A DNA stretch of 64,000 nt from Planotetraspora silvatica (GCF_016863315.1 NZ_BOOQ01000006.1:32235-96234), one strand, 5' to 3'. Shown: positions 36,510-45,496, numbered from the stretch's first letter. Numbers and translations are program-made. Notes: generated from the sequence alone by a model not told the origin.

Positions 36510-37679
36510 TCAACCCGTGCTGACGGTGCCTAGCCTGCGGCGCCACCGGGTGAACTGGCGGACCTGGTCCACCCCGAGCACCGCGACGGGCCGGTCCTCC
36601 CGCCGGTAGACGGCGAGAAAGCTGCGGGACGCCACGTCGCCCTCCTCGACGGTGACCGAGTCACCGGGGCGCGTGTGACCGGCGAACTGGATGCGCCTGC
36701 CGTACTGGTCGGACCAGAGGTACGGCGGGGCCTGCGGAGGGGCGGGTGCGGTCCCGCCGGACAGGAGCGTCGCGGCGGCGACGGTGGGCCGATGGACCGC
36801 GCCGGTCCAGTGCTCGACCCGGTGGTGGTGTCCGAGTCCCGGATCGAACCAGGACGCGCAGTCGCCGACCGCGACGACGCCGGGCACGCTCGTGCCGCCT
36901 CCGGAGTCGCAGAGCACCCCGTCGCCGAGGTCGACCCCGCTGCCCTCCAGCCAGCCGGTCTCGGGCCGCGCGCCGATGCCGACGAGCACGACGTCCGCGT
37001 CCAGCCGGCGCCCGTCGGCGAGCAGGACCCCGTCCACGCGGTCGTCTCCCGTCAGGCCCTGTACGGCGACGCCGCAGATCAGGAGGACTCCGCGGTCTTC
37101 GTGGAGGGCGCCGAGCGCGGTGCCCATCTCCCCGCCGAGCGCCCTGGCGAGCGGCGCGGGAGCCGTCTCCACGATGGTCACGCCGAGGCCCAGTTCGCGA
37201 GCCGTGGAGGCGACCTCGGCCCCGATGAAACCGGCGCCGATGACGACCAGGCGGCGGCCGGTCACGAGGTCCGCGCGCAGCGCCAGAGCGTCGTCGAGCG
37301 AGCGGAGCGTGTGGACTCCGCGCAGTGAGGGGGAGTCGCCGGGGAGGGAGCGGGCGGTGGCGCCGGTGGCCACCACGACGCCGTCGGCGGTGATCGACGT
37401 CCCGTCGGCGAGCAGGACACGGCGATCGTGGCGGTCGAGGCCCGAGGCGCGGACGCCGAGACGCCACTCCGCGCCGAGATCCTCGTCCTCGGTCTCGAGA
37501 GCGAGGTCGGCCTCGGTGATCCGGCCGGCGAGGAACTCCTTGGACAGGGGAGGCCGGTCGTAGGGGCGATGGCGTTCGGACCCGATGATCGTGAGCGTGC
37601 CGTCGAACCCCTGGTCACGCAGTGCCCGAGCGGTGTACAGGCCCGCCAGCGACGCTCCGACGATGGCGACGGACCTCAT
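36510..37679 (-). CDS. FAD/NAD(P)H ferredoxin reductase of the Rieske system
   Basis: This 389-aa BphA4/HcaD-type reductase has an FAD motif SVAIVGASLAGLYTARALRD, HRPYDRPPLSKEFLAG, the FAD-side VVVATGATARSLPG, the second (NAD) Rossmann motif RLVVIGAGFIGAEVAS at about residue 145, and VVAVGDCASWF near residue 265. It transfers electrons from NAD(P)H to the Rieske ferredoxin encoded 7 bases upstream. The product differs from the two-component GbcB, in which FMN, NADH and ferredoxin domains are fused, so this cluster uses a separate-ferredoxin layout. An 84-bp gap precedes gbcA. Confidence 0.88.
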   Translation of the reverse strand: MRSVAIVGASLAGLYTARALRDQGFDGTLTIIGSERHRPYDRPPLSKEFLAGRITEADLALETEDEDLGAEWRLGVRASGLDRHDRRVLLADGTSITADGVVVATGATARSLPGDSPSLRGVHTLRSLDDALALRADLVTGRRLVVIGAGFIGAEVASTARELGLGVTIVETAPAPLARALGGEMGTALGALHEDRGVLLICGVAVQGLTGDDRVDGVLLADGRRLDADVVLVGIGARPETGWLEGSGVDLGDGVLCDSGGGTSVPGVVAVGDCASWFDPGLGHHHRVEHWTGAVHRPTVAAATLLSGGTAPAPPQAPPYLWSDQYGRRIQFAGHTRPGDSVTVEEGDVASRSFLAVYRREDRPVAVLGVDQVRQFTRWRRRLGTVSTG

Positions 37680-37686
37680 GCGGGCC

Positions 37687-38037
37687 TCACACGGTCCTCG
37701 CGCGGGCCCCTGGCGGCAGGTTGGGCGGCAGGTCCGAGGGGACCACGTAGACGGTGCCGTCCTCGACGACCACGCCGTGCGTCCTCACCGGCAGTTTGGC
37801 GGGAGGGGCGTCGACCTGGCCGGTCCGCAGGTCGAAGCGGGAGGCGTGCAGCGGGCACTCCACCTCGCATCCCTCCAGCCAGCCGTCGGCGAGTGAGGCG
37901 TCCTGGTGGGTACACGTGTCGTCGACGGCGTACAGGTCGCCGTCGTCGGTGTGGAAGACCGCGATCGGCGGTTCGACGGTGTCGAGCCGGAATGCCTCGC
38001 CCCGGGGAAGGGCCGCGAGGGCGCACGCAGGGATCAT
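37687..38037 (-). CDS. Rieske-type ferredoxin
   Basis: This 116-aa small soluble Rieske protein has its cluster ligands at C42-x-H44 (TCTHQDASL) and C61-x2-H64 (CPLHASRFDL), as in BphF/HcaC-type carriers. It shuttles electrons between the reductase and GbcA. ATG 38037 begins family-like sequence; the longer frame upstream is not conserved. First gene of the ferredoxin-reductase-gbcA operon. The CGCAACAGC element is 44 bases upstream, the same distance as at dmgO. Confidence 0.9.
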   Translation of the reverse strand: MIPACALAALPRGEAFRLDTVEPPIAVFHTDDGDLYAVDDTCTHQDASLADGWLEGCEVECPLHASRFDLRTGQVDAPPAKLPVRTHGVVVEDGTVYVVPSDLPPNLPPGARARTV

Positions 38038-38071
38038 GCGGCAAACCCCAGTTTCGTCTGACGGAACAAGC

Positions 38072-38089
38072 AGCACTATGCGCAACAGC
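38072..38089 (-). promoter_or_regulatory. Shared operator-like element upstream of ferredoxin operon
   Basis: AGCA-CTATG-CGCAACAGC: the right half (38081-38089) is identical to those at dmgO and betA, while the left half is degenerate (AGCA instead of TGCG). The rest of 38038-38354 holds no gene that I can see, only a comparatively AT-richer promoter region with GCCC-TTATAT-GGGC near 38255-38270, ahead of the histidine kinase. Confidence 0.45.
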
Positions 38090-38354
38090 GTGACCGCGCA
38101 CGAGTCTGATGTCAAGAGGCGACATATCGGGCTAAATCGTGGTACTCAAACGGCACGACAGTCCTCGCGAGAGGTCCGTCCGGAGCGGCCGTCCGGGCTG
38201 CGCGTCCCCGAGAGAACGAGATTCCGGCGCAGGTAATGTGCCGGTCTACTTTTGCCCTTATATGGGCCTTTCATCGCTTTCTTGCGGTTACCTTCAAGAG
38301 GGGAGCTGACCTGGACATTTCCCCAAAGAGTGAACCGCGTTGGGAGGCGGACGG

Positions 38355-39749
38355 TTGCTTCTTCCGGACTCGGTCCGCGCACGCACCACGATCGCCGTCG
38401 CGGGATTCGCCCTGCTCTTCCTCACCGCCATCGGCACGAGCATCGACTTCCTGATCGTCGGCGGGATCCGGGCCCAGATCTCCCAGGAGGCGCAGAGGGC
38501 CGCCGCCAACTACCTGGGCACCGTGCAGCCCGGGTACACGCCGCGGCCGGCCCCGAAGACGCGCATCGACCTCATCCAGCTCGTCGACTCCCGCGGCCGG
38601 GTCCTGACGGCCAGTCCCGCGGCGGCGGGCAGACCGGCCCTGAGCACGGCGCGCCCTCCTGTCGACGACCGGATGCAGGATCACACCGTGTGCGACGCAC
38701 GGGGGGAGTGCGTCATGCTCGCCGCCGTGAGGGTGGCGCCACTGGAGACCCGCGAGATATGGCACGGTGAGCCGCACTACCTCTACGCGGGAACCACTCT
38801 GCCGTCCCTGCTGGCGACGCACCGGCTCGAGTTCCTCACCGCTGCCGCGATCACGCTGGCCACCGCCCTCATCGCCTGGGGGAACTGGTGGGTGGCGGGC
38901 CGCAGCCTCCGCCGGGTGGCGGCGATCCGCGCGACCATGGCGGAGATCACCGCGAGCGACCTGAGCCTCCGGGTGCCCGAGCCGCCGGGTCACAGTGAGT
39001 ACGCGCTGCTCGCCCGTACCGCCAACCGGACCCTGGCCCGGCTGGAGGAGGCGGTGAGGCAGCAACGCCGATTCGCCTCCACCACCTCCCACGAGCTCAG
39101 GACGCCCCTCACGGGTCTCCGCGCCCGCCTGGAGGAGGCGCTGCTCTACCCCCACGAGGTCGACCCCCACGAGACCATCCGGGAGGCCGTGTCCGTCACC
39201 GATCGCCTGGAGACGATCGTCGACGACCTGCTGGTGCTGGCCCGTCTCCGCGCCGGCGACCCGGCCGCGCACGAGCCGGTCGACATCGGTGCGCTGGTGA
39301 TAGAGGAGGCGACCGCCCAGGTGGGTGGAGTGCCGGTCCACGTCCGCGCGCGCCGCGGTGTGTACGTCCTGGGCAATCGGATCCAGTTGATCCGTGTCAT
39401 CGACAACCTCCTGGCCAACGCCCGGCGGCACGCCTCCACGAGGGTCGAGGTCGTCGGCCTGCGCATCGGGGACCAGGCCGTGATCACGGTGTGCGACGAC
39501 GGCGACGGCATCGCGCCCCAGGATCGTGAGCGGGTCTTCGAACGCTTCGTCCGCCTGGACGACGGGCAGCGCCGCGAACCCGGGGGCAGCGGGCTCGGCC
39601 TGGCCATCTCCCGTGACATCGCCCACGCCCACAACGGAACGCTGCTGATCGAGGACTCGCCGAAAGGTGCCCGATTCGTCCTGCGGCTGCCCCTGAAGCC
39701 GGCGGTGCAGGCGGCCACGCCGGGTGTTCCCATCGAGGAGTTCTCATGA
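38355..39749 (+). CDS. Sensor histidine kinase, orphan
   Basis: This 464-aa kinase has a membrane helix at about residues 8-30, then an extracytoplasmic sensor of about 105 residues containing a cysteine pair (CDARGECVMLAAVRV). A second helix lies at about 150-175, followed by HAMP (VAGRSLRRVAAI), the phospho-acceptor H-box RRFASTTSHELRTPLTGLRARL, N-box DNLLANARRH and G-boxes DDGDGI and GGSGLGLAI. The TTG at 38355 has GGGAGG 7 bases upstream; a TTG at 38340 is less suited. No response regulator adjoins. It overlaps the next gene by 4 bases. A related kinase lies at 40910. Confidence 0.85.
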   Translation: MLLPDSVRARTTIAVAGFALLFLTAIGTSIDFLIVGGIRAQISQEAQRAAANYLGTVQPGYTPRPAPKTRIDLIQLVDSRGRVLTASPAAAGRPALSTARPPVDDRMQDHTVCDARGECVMLAAVRVAPLETREIWHGEPHYLYAGTTLPSLLATHRLEFLTAAAITLATALIAWGNWWVAGRSLRRVAAIRATMAEITASDLSLRVPEPPGHSEYALLARTANRTLARLEEAVRQQRRFASTTSHELRTPLTGLRARLEEALLYPHEVDPHETIREAVSVTDRLETIVDDLLVLARLRAGDPAAHEPVDIGALVIEEATAQVGGVPVHVRARRGVYVLGNRIQLIRVIDNLLANARRHASTRVEVVGLRIGDQAVITVCDDGDGIAPQDRERVFERFVRLDDGQRREPGGSGLGLAISRDIAHAHNGTLLIEDSPKGARFVLRLPLKPAVQAATPGVPIEEFS

Positions 39750-40174
39750 CGCTCGACGACCAAGAGATCACCGACGAATTGATAGCCGCGTTCAACGCGC
39801 ATGATTTCGAGAAGGCGGCGAGCTGCTTCAGCCCGCGTGCCATCTACGTCTGCCCGGGCGGCGTTGCCGAGGGGCGGGAGGAGATCGCGTCCTACTTCGC
39901 GCTCTACCTGGAGGGGTTCCCCGACATCACGCTGACACCCCACGGCAAGGCCGAGACGGGGGATCTCGTGATGCTGGAGTGGACGGTCACGAGCACTCAT
40001 GCCGGACCGTTCCTGCTGCCCACCGGAGAGGTCCTCCAGCCCACCGGCCGGCATGTCGTCGTCCGCGGCTGCGATCTCCGCACCATGGACGACGGACTGA
40101 TCGCCAGTCAACGCGTCTATTACGACCAGTTGGAGATGCTCACCCAGATCGGTGCCGACCGCCCGATCGGATGA
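39746..40174 (+). CDS. SnoaL/NTF2-like fold protein
   Basis: This 142-aa protein has the cone-shaped NTF2-like fold, seen as ITDELIAAFNAHDFEKAASCFSPRAIYV, then REEIASYFALYLEGFPD and the strand pairs LVMLEWTVTSTH and HVVVRGCDLRTM. SnoaL relatives can be polyketide cyclases, isomerases or simple ligand binders; the substrate is unknown. ATG 39746 overlaps the kinase stop (ATGA), so the two proteins are made together. That suggests, without proving, a role in the kinase's signalling. Confidence 0.8.
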   Translation: MTLDDQEITDELIAAFNAHDFEKAASCFSPRAIYVCPGGVAEGREEIASYFALYLEGFPDITLTPHGKAETGDLVMLEWTVTSTHAGPFLLPTGEVLQPTGRHVVVRGCDLRTMDDGLIASQRVYYDQLEMLTQIGADRPIG

Positions 40175-40303
40175 CCCCCGGCGAGCGTACGGCCCCGCTC
40201 GGCTCTCGCCGGAAGCGAGGGGCGGGCGGGGCCGCCGGTTCACGAGACGCCGGGGGTTCCGGTCGAGCGGCTTCGGCCGGGTGCTTCAGACGGGTGCTTC
40301 GGC

Positions 40304-40361
40304 CGGGTGGCTCTGTTCAGGCGCGGCGGGGAATCGGTCGGGTGGCTCTGTTCAGGCGCGG
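40304..40361. repeat. Tandem duplication spanning the 3' end of the SPW gene
   Basis: A 23-bp segment at 40304-40326 recurs exactly at 40339-40361 (period 35). The second copy contains the stop codon and last codons of the minus-strand SPW gene (TCA at 40352). Further left, shorter pieces of the same motif (CTTCGGCCGGGTG at about 40271 and 40298) extend the pattern. Confidence 0.8.
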
Positions 40362-40699
40362 GCGGGGGCCGCGCTGCGGGCCTGGAGAGTGGTCAGCAGG
40401 CCGACGACGACGGTCACGGCCCCGGCGATCCACGCCGTCCACGCCGCGGCCGACGCGCCGTCGAAGCCGAAGGCCCAGGGGGACACGAACAGCAGTGCCC
40501 CGAACGCGGCGGTGACCCAGGAACTCGCGCCGCCGGCGCCCAGGATCGCCCACAAGGCGGACACGATGAGGAGTGTCCCGAGGATGAGCAGTGGCTGGCC
40601 CGCGGCACCGGCGTTATCGGCCCAGAAGAACGGCGCGAGCGCCGCGACCAGACCGGCCAGCAGGGCGACGACGTCGGACAACGATCTCGTGAGATCCAT
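40352..40699 (-). CDS. SPW-repeat membrane protein
   Basis: This 115-aa protein has four membrane segments and an SPW motif (LLFVSPWAFGF at about 70-80), preceded by a partly decayed first repeat (LVAALAPFFWADN). SPW proteins are small multi-spanning proteins of unknown function, common in actinobacteria and proteobacteria. The ATG is at 40699. A TetR-type dyad lies 54 bp upstream. The 3' end is part of a tandem duplication. Confidence 0.75.
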   Translation of the reverse strand: MDLTRSLSDVVALLAGLVAALAPFFWADNAGAAGQPLLILGTLLIVSALWAILGAGGASSWVTAAFGALLFVSPWAFGFDGASAAAWTAWIAGAVTVVVGLLTTLQARSAAPARA

Positions 40700-40752
40700 C
40701 CGTGCCTCCGAAACATGGGGAGAGATGACCCTTTGATCCGACCATGTTCCTG

Positions 40753-40770
40753 ATTGACCGACCGGTCAAT
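40753..40770 (-). promoter_or_regulatory. TetR-type dyad upstream of the SPW gene
   Basis: ATTGACCGACCGGTCAAT: 7-bp perfect arms ATTGACC/GGTCAAT with a 4-bp spacer. This resembles common TetR-family operators, and no TetR gene is in the window. It is placed to regulate the gene at 40699. Confidence 0.45.
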
Positions 40771-40879
40771 GTTCCAATTCGTCAGGATTGCCTCACCATC
40801 CGTAATATCTGGCGGTGAGGCTGGTGGCCGATCCCTGGCGGTGAGGCCTGGTGGGGCGGCCGTTCCCGGCGTCTCTGGT

Positions 40880-40933
40880 GGCTCAGCCCGCGGGGTCGGT
40901 CCTGCCGGCTCAGCCCGCGGGGTCGGTCCTGCC
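40880..40933. repeat. 27-bp perfect tandem duplication at the 3' end of a kinase gene
   Basis: 40880-40906 and 40907-40933 are identical and adjacent. The inner copy encodes the last residues (GRTDPAG) and stop of the minus-strand kinase; the outer copy lies directly downstream. Because the period is a multiple of three, the second stop is in the same frame. Confidence 0.9.
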
Positions 40934-42430
40934 GGTCAGGGTCATCGGGGCCATCGGAGTCCGCGGAGGCATCGGGGTGAAGGCCCGCTCCGCCTTACGG
41001 CCGCGGCCGCTGAGGACCGTCCTGACGGTGACAGGCCCGATCTCTTCCTGGGACGGCTTCGCGAGCGGCAGCCTGAGCACGAAACGCGCTCCGCCGAGAT
41101 CGGATTTCTCCACGTGCAGGGTGCCGTGATGGGCCACCGTGATGTCGCGGGCGATCGCCAGGCCGAGACCAGTGCCACCGCGGTTGCGGCACCGGGCGGT
41201 GTCGAGCCGGGTGAACCGGTCGAAGATCTGGTCCCTGTCCGCGTCGGGGATGCCGGTGCCGTCGTCGCTGACGCTCAGCTCGGCCATGTCGCGGTCGCGG
41301 CGCACCTCGACCCGCACTCGGCGTACGGCGTGGCGCCGGGCGTTGTCGAGGAGGTTGACCAGGACCCGGTCGAGCTGTGCGGGGACGCCCTCGACGATGA
41401 TTTGAGGGGTGAGCCGCAGCTCGACGGCGGGTCCGCCCCCACAAGGGGGGACACCCGTACGCACCAGGCAGTCGAGGTCCACCTGCTGCCGCTCGACCGG
41501 CTCGTTGGCGCCGACCCGGGCCAGCAGGAGCAGGTCGGTCATGATCAGCTCGAGCCTGTCCACATCACGCAGCGTGTTCTGCAGCAACTCGGGGATGCCG
41601 TCCGCGTCGGGATGGAGCAGGGCCTCTTCCAACTGCGCGCGGACGCCCGCGATGGGGGTGCGCAGTTCGTGCGAGGCGTCGGAGGCGAACCTTCTCTGCT
41701 GTTCGAGCGCTCGTTCCGTGCGTTCCTGCGAGCGTTCCAGTCGCCGCAGGGTGTTGTTGACGGTCTGCGCGAGCCGGGTGATCTCGTCGTCCCCGGAGGG
41801 CTCGGGCACGCGGCTGCTCAGGCTGTTGGCGTTGATCCCCGCGAGTTCGGCCCGGATGTCCTCGACCGGCCGCAGTGTCCGGCCGGTGACCTTCCACGTG
41901 GCCAGGGACGCGAGCGCCAGCAGACCGAGGGCCTGAGCTCCGAAGAGCAGGTCCAGCACTCCGGTCGAGAGCCCGTGCGGCGTGGACCGGCCCGCGTACA
42001 CCACGGGGGAGTCGGCGGAGGGCCCGACCCGCACGGCGGCGAGCCGCACGCAGCCGACACGCGGATGGCCGCAGGTCTCCATGTCCTTCAGGGAGCCGGC
42101 GGACGGTCGGACGGTCGCCAGCGGGCCCAGACCGCGTGCCGCGTCCGAGGACGCGGTGATCTGATGTGCCGGTGACACGACCTGGATGAGATCGATGCCG
42201 GGGACCTGCGGCGTGATCCCGCCGATCGCCCGCCCGGCACGGATCTCGGCGGCGGTGAGGGTGGCCTGGCTTCTCGCGTCCAGCCACGCGGCCCTGGCGA
42301 AGGCCTGGCGGGCCACCACGGCGCCCGCCACGGCCGCGGGCACCAGCAGGAACGCGGCGACAACGGTGACGAGCAGCGTGACACGGCCGCGGATCGTTCG
42401 CGGCCCGGGGAGACGTGCGGATAGCGACAT
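40910..42430 (-). CDS. Sensor histidine kinase, orphan, related to the one at 38355
   Basis: This 506-aa kinase has a helix at about residues 15-38, an extracytoplasmic sensor with a cysteine pair and the same motif as its neighbour (CGHPRVGCVRLAAVRV), and a second helix at about 165-185. HAMP follows (VTGRTLRPVEDIRAEL), then H-box RRFASDASHELRTPIAGVRAQL, N-box NLLDNARRH, G-boxes DDGTGI and GGTGLGLAI. The C-terminus has a proline-rich tail with a tandem duplication over its stop. ATG 42430. No response regulator next to it. It is divergent from the AAA/LuxR gene. The shared sensor motif suggests descent from a common kinase by duplication. Confidence 0.85.
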   Translation of the reverse strand: MSLSARLPGPRTIRGRVTLLVTVVAAFLLVPAAVAGAVVARQAFARAAWLDARSQATLTAAEIRAGRAIGGITPQVPGIDLIQVVSPAHQITASSDAARGLGPLATVRPSAGSLKDMETCGHPRVGCVRLAAVRVGPSADSPVVYAGRSTPHGLSTGVLDLLFGAQALGLLALASLATWKVTGRTLRPVEDIRAELAGINANSLSSRVPEPSGDDEITRLAQTVNNTLRRLERSQERTERALEQQRRFASDASHELRTPIAGVRAQLEEALLHPDADGIPELLQNTLRDVDRLELIMTDLLLLARVGANEPVERQQVDLDCLVRTGVPPCGGGPAVELRLTPQIIVEGVPAQLDRVLVNLLDNARRHAVRRVRVEVRRDRDMAELSVSDDGTGIPDADRDQIFDRFTRLDTARCRNRGGTGLGLAIARDITVAHHGTLHVEKSDLGGARFVLRLPLAKPSQEEIGPVTVRTVLSGRGRKAERAFTPMPPRTPMAPMTLTGRTDPAG

Positions 42431-42610
42431 GACCCGTAGCCCCCCTGTCGTCGTGCGCCCGGGCCCGCCGGAGGTGTCCGGCGGGTCGTATTCATGGTGG
42501 CCCGGGAACCTTTTCCTCCACATCGCACGTCCGCGTAGCTTGCGTCCCGCGGAGCCGCTGCCATGGCCCCCACTTGCAGGCGCTGACGTGAGAAGTGGTG
42601 TCATGACTTC

Positions 42611-45496
42611 ATGGGAGGCTCGTCCTCGCACGGCTCGGGGTCCGCGGCCGACTTCCAGTCGTCGTCGAGGCCAGGCTGGCGTGGCCGGGAGCGGGAATGG
42701 GCTGCGGTGGCCCGGGCTCTGCGGGCCGCGACGGAGGGCCGGGGCGGCGTCCTGCTCGTCGAAGGCCAGATGGGCATGGGGAAGAGCCGGCTCCTGCACG
42801 AGGCCGCGGAGGTGGCGGAACACACCGGCTTCGCCGTCCTGCGGGGCACGGCCGATGAGTTGAGCCAGATGATGCCCCTGATGCCGCTGATATCGGCCCT
42901 GGGGGAATCGCCGCACGCGCTGCTCACGGGGATGGCCGTCTCCGATGTCCTCGACCTCCGTCTGCTGATGACCGAGCAACTTCGATCACGGCTGGAGGGC
43001 CGGGCGGCCCAGGGCCCCGTGCTGGTCACCCTCGACGACCTCCACTGGGCGGACTCCACGACCATGCTGGCCCTCCGGACGCTGGCGGCGGATCTCACGA
43101 GCTATCCGCTGGTTTGGATGCTCGCTCTCACCAGGGGGTCGGGCGACGACCCTCCTCGCCTGGACCGGCTGTTCGAGGCGCTGGAACGCGACGGCGCCAC
43201 GCCGGTCCGGCTGGGCCCGCTCGCGGACGACGCCGTGGCGCTGATCGTCGAGGATGTCCTGCAGGCGTCCCCGGGGCCGGACGTCCTCGCGCTGTCCGGC
43301 GCGACGGGTGGCAATCCGTTTCTGCTGGTCGAGCTGCTCGGAAAGATCAACGAGGAGGGCGCCGTCCAGATCGACGGCGGCCACGCGCGGCTGGCGTGGG
43401 CGGAGTTGCCCTGGGTCCGGGCGATCACACGCAAGCGCCTGGACGGGCTGGCGGCGCCCACCCGCCACATGCTCCAGGTCGCGGCGATCCTCGGCCGCTC
43501 GTTCGCCGTCCATGATCTGGCCGAGATGCTCGGTGAGCCGGCGAGCCGCCTGCTGCCCGCACTCGAGGAGGCGACGGCCGCGGGTGTCCTGGTGCCGTCG
43601 GGTGATCTGCTGGCGTTCCGCCACGACCTCCTGCGCCAGGCCGTGACGGACGCCGTCACCCCTCCGGTGCGCCTGGCGTTGCGCCGGCAGGCAGGCGAGA
43701 TGTTGCTCAACAGGGGAGGAAGCAGCGTCCCGGCAGCCGCCCATCTCGTGCACAGTGCCCGCCCCGGAGACACCCGGGCGCTCGACGGTCTCGACAGGGC
43801 GGCTCGCGAGGTGCTCTGCGCCTCCCCGCAGACCGCGGCCGACCTCGCCCTCCGGGCGCTGGAGCTCACTCCTGACGACGATTCCCACCGGTTGGCGCGC
43901 ACGGCGGCGGCCGTCGACGCCCTCACCGTCACCGGACGCCTCGCCGAGGCGGCCGACCTCGTTCGCGAGGCCCTGGCCACGCTGCCCGACGCCAAGTCCG
44001 TGGAACTGCGGTGCAAGCTCGCGGTCATCATGCTGCTCGGCGGCCAGCCGGGCGAGTCACTCGCGGAGGCGGAGATCGCCCTCGTCCAGCCCGACCTCCC
44101 CCCGGAACTGTCCGGCGTCGTCGAGCTCGCCTGGTTCAAGGCCCTGATCGCCCTGAACGAGTTCAAGCGCGGCGAGGAGCGGGCCGAGGGCGTCCTCGCC
44201 GACCCGGGCAGGTCGCCTGACGCCAGGGTCGGCGCGCTCCTGCTGCTGGGGCATCTCAACTTCCTCGACGGGCGCGTCGAGGCGGGGCTCGACCAGTTCC
44301 GGGAGGCCGTCCTCATCGCGAGTGAGGGATCGATCTCGGCTCGCCTGACCCATCCCCGGCTGCTGCTGGCTCGGATCCTCACGTGCATGCAGCGACTGGA
44401 GGAGGCCGAGACGAACATCCAGGCCGCGGAGGAGGAGGTCCGCGGGGCGGGCCACACGCCCTATGCCGCGAACCCGGCGTTCTTCCGTGCCCGCCTGCGG
44501 CTCGTCGCCGGCCGGATGGACGACGCCTCCGTCGAGGCGCAGACCGGCCTCGCCCTCGCCGAAGAGTTCGGCACGCACGCGTTCGAGTTGTTCGGCTATG
44601 CCGTGCTCGCCATCGTCGCCGTGCGCACCGGTGACATCGCGGCGGCGACCCGCCACATCGACCGTTACCGCTCCGAGCAGGCCGCGCTGGGCCTGAGGTT
44701 CGGATCCCTGTGGGGACTGTGGGCCCTGGCCCTGTTCGCCGAGGCGACGGGAGGGCCGGGGGCGGCGAAGGAGATGCTCGAGAGCACCGACCGCGAACGG
44801 CGCATGTGGCTGCTCGTCGTGGAGCCCCCCTCCGCGGCCTGGATGACCCGGATCGCGCTGATGACCGGCGACCGCGAGTCCGCGGAAGAGGTCGTCGAAG
44901 CCGCCGAGCGCCTCAAGCGCGACAACCCGGGTTTCCCGGTGCTCGCGGCGGCGGCGGACCACGCGCGAGGGCTCCTCGACGGGGACTCCGCCAGGCTCTC
45001 CCGGGCCGCGGCCTCCTACCGGGATCCATGGAGCCGGGCCTCCGCGTCGGAGGATCTCGGCGCCCTGCTGGGGAGTACGGCGGGCGCGCCCGACACCGAC
45101 GCCGCCGTCCTGTGCCTGGAGCAGGCGCTGGAGGGCTACGACCGGGTCGGCGCCCTCCGCGACGTCGCCCGCGTGCGAGCCCGGCTCCGCCGGCTCGGGG
45201 TACGGCGGAGGCACTGGACCTACAGCGAGCGGCCGTCGACCGGGTGGGGCAGTCTCACCGAGACGGAGGGCACGGTCGCCTCCCTCGTTGCCCATGGGCT
45301 GACCAACCGTCAGGTCGCCACCCGGATGTTCCTGTCACCGCACACGGTGTCGTTCCATCTGCGTCAGGTCTTCCGCAAGCTCGGCATCGGCTCGCGGGTC
45401 GAGTTGGCGAGACTCGCCGCCGAGCTCGCACCGGAGGAGAACGAGGTCCCGACGTCGTCGTCCCCCGACCGCACCCGCCGTTCGCGCCCCCGCTGA
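42611..45496 (+). CDS. Large LuxR-family regulator with AAA ATPase (LAL type)
   Basis: This 961-aa protein has a Walker A GQMGMGKSR at about residue 53 and a Walker B VLVTLDDLHWAD at about 143 (AAA/STAND type). A long helical TPR-like middle runs from about 330 to 870. The C-terminal LuxR helix-turn-helix is LTETEGTVASLVAHGLTNRQ followed by VATRMFLSPHTVSFHLRQVFRKLGI. The organisation matches MalT/LAL regulators, ATP-dependent transcription activators responding to a small effector. ATG 42611; the ribosome site is weak. It is divergent from the kinase at 42430, and their closeness hints at a shared stimulus. The 3' end is included in a 48-bp-period tandem duplication. Confidence 0.9.
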   Translation: MGGSSSHGSGSAADFQSSSRPGWRGREREWAAVARALRAATEGRGGVLLVEGQMGMGKSRLLHEAAEVAEHTGFAVLRGTADELSQMMPLMPLISALGESPHALLTGMAVSDVLDLRLLMTEQLRSRLEGRAAQGPVLVTLDDLHWADSTTMLALRTLAADLTSYPLVWMLALTRGSGDDPPRLDRLFEALERDGATPVRLGPLADDAVALIVEDVLQASPGPDVLALSGATGGNPFLLVELLGKINEEGAVQIDGGHARLAWAELPWVRAITRKRLDGLAAPTRHMLQVAAILGRSFAVHDLAEMLGEPASRLLPALEEATAAGVLVPSGDLLAFRHDLLRQAVTDAVTPPVRLALRRQAGEMLLNRGGSSVPAAAHLVHSARPGDTRALDGLDRAAREVLCASPQTAADLALRALELTPDDDSHRLARTAAAVDALTVTGRLAEAADLVREALATLPDAKSVELRCKLAVIMLLGGQPGESLAEAEIALVQPDLPPELSGVVELAWFKALIALNEFKRGEERAEGVLADPGRSPDARVGALLLLGHLNFLDGRVEAGLDQFREAVLIASEGSISARLTHPRLLLARILTCMQRLEEAETNIQAAEEEVRGAGHTPYAANPAFFRARLRLVAGRMDDASVEAQTGLALAEEFGTHAFELFGYAVLAIVAVRTGDIAAATRHIDRYRSEQAALGLRFGSLWGLWALALFAEATGGPGAAKEMLESTDRERRMWLLVVEPPSAAWMTRIALMTGDRESAEEVVEAAERLKRDNPGFPVLAAAADHARGLLDGDSARLSRAAASYRDPWSRASASEDLGALLGSTAGAPDTDAAVLCLEQALEGYDRVGALRDVARVRARLRRLGVRRRHWTYSERPSTGWGSLTETEGTVASLVAHGLTNRQVATRMFLSPHTVSFHLRQVFRKLGIGSRVELARLAAELAPEENEVPTSSSPDRTRRSRPR

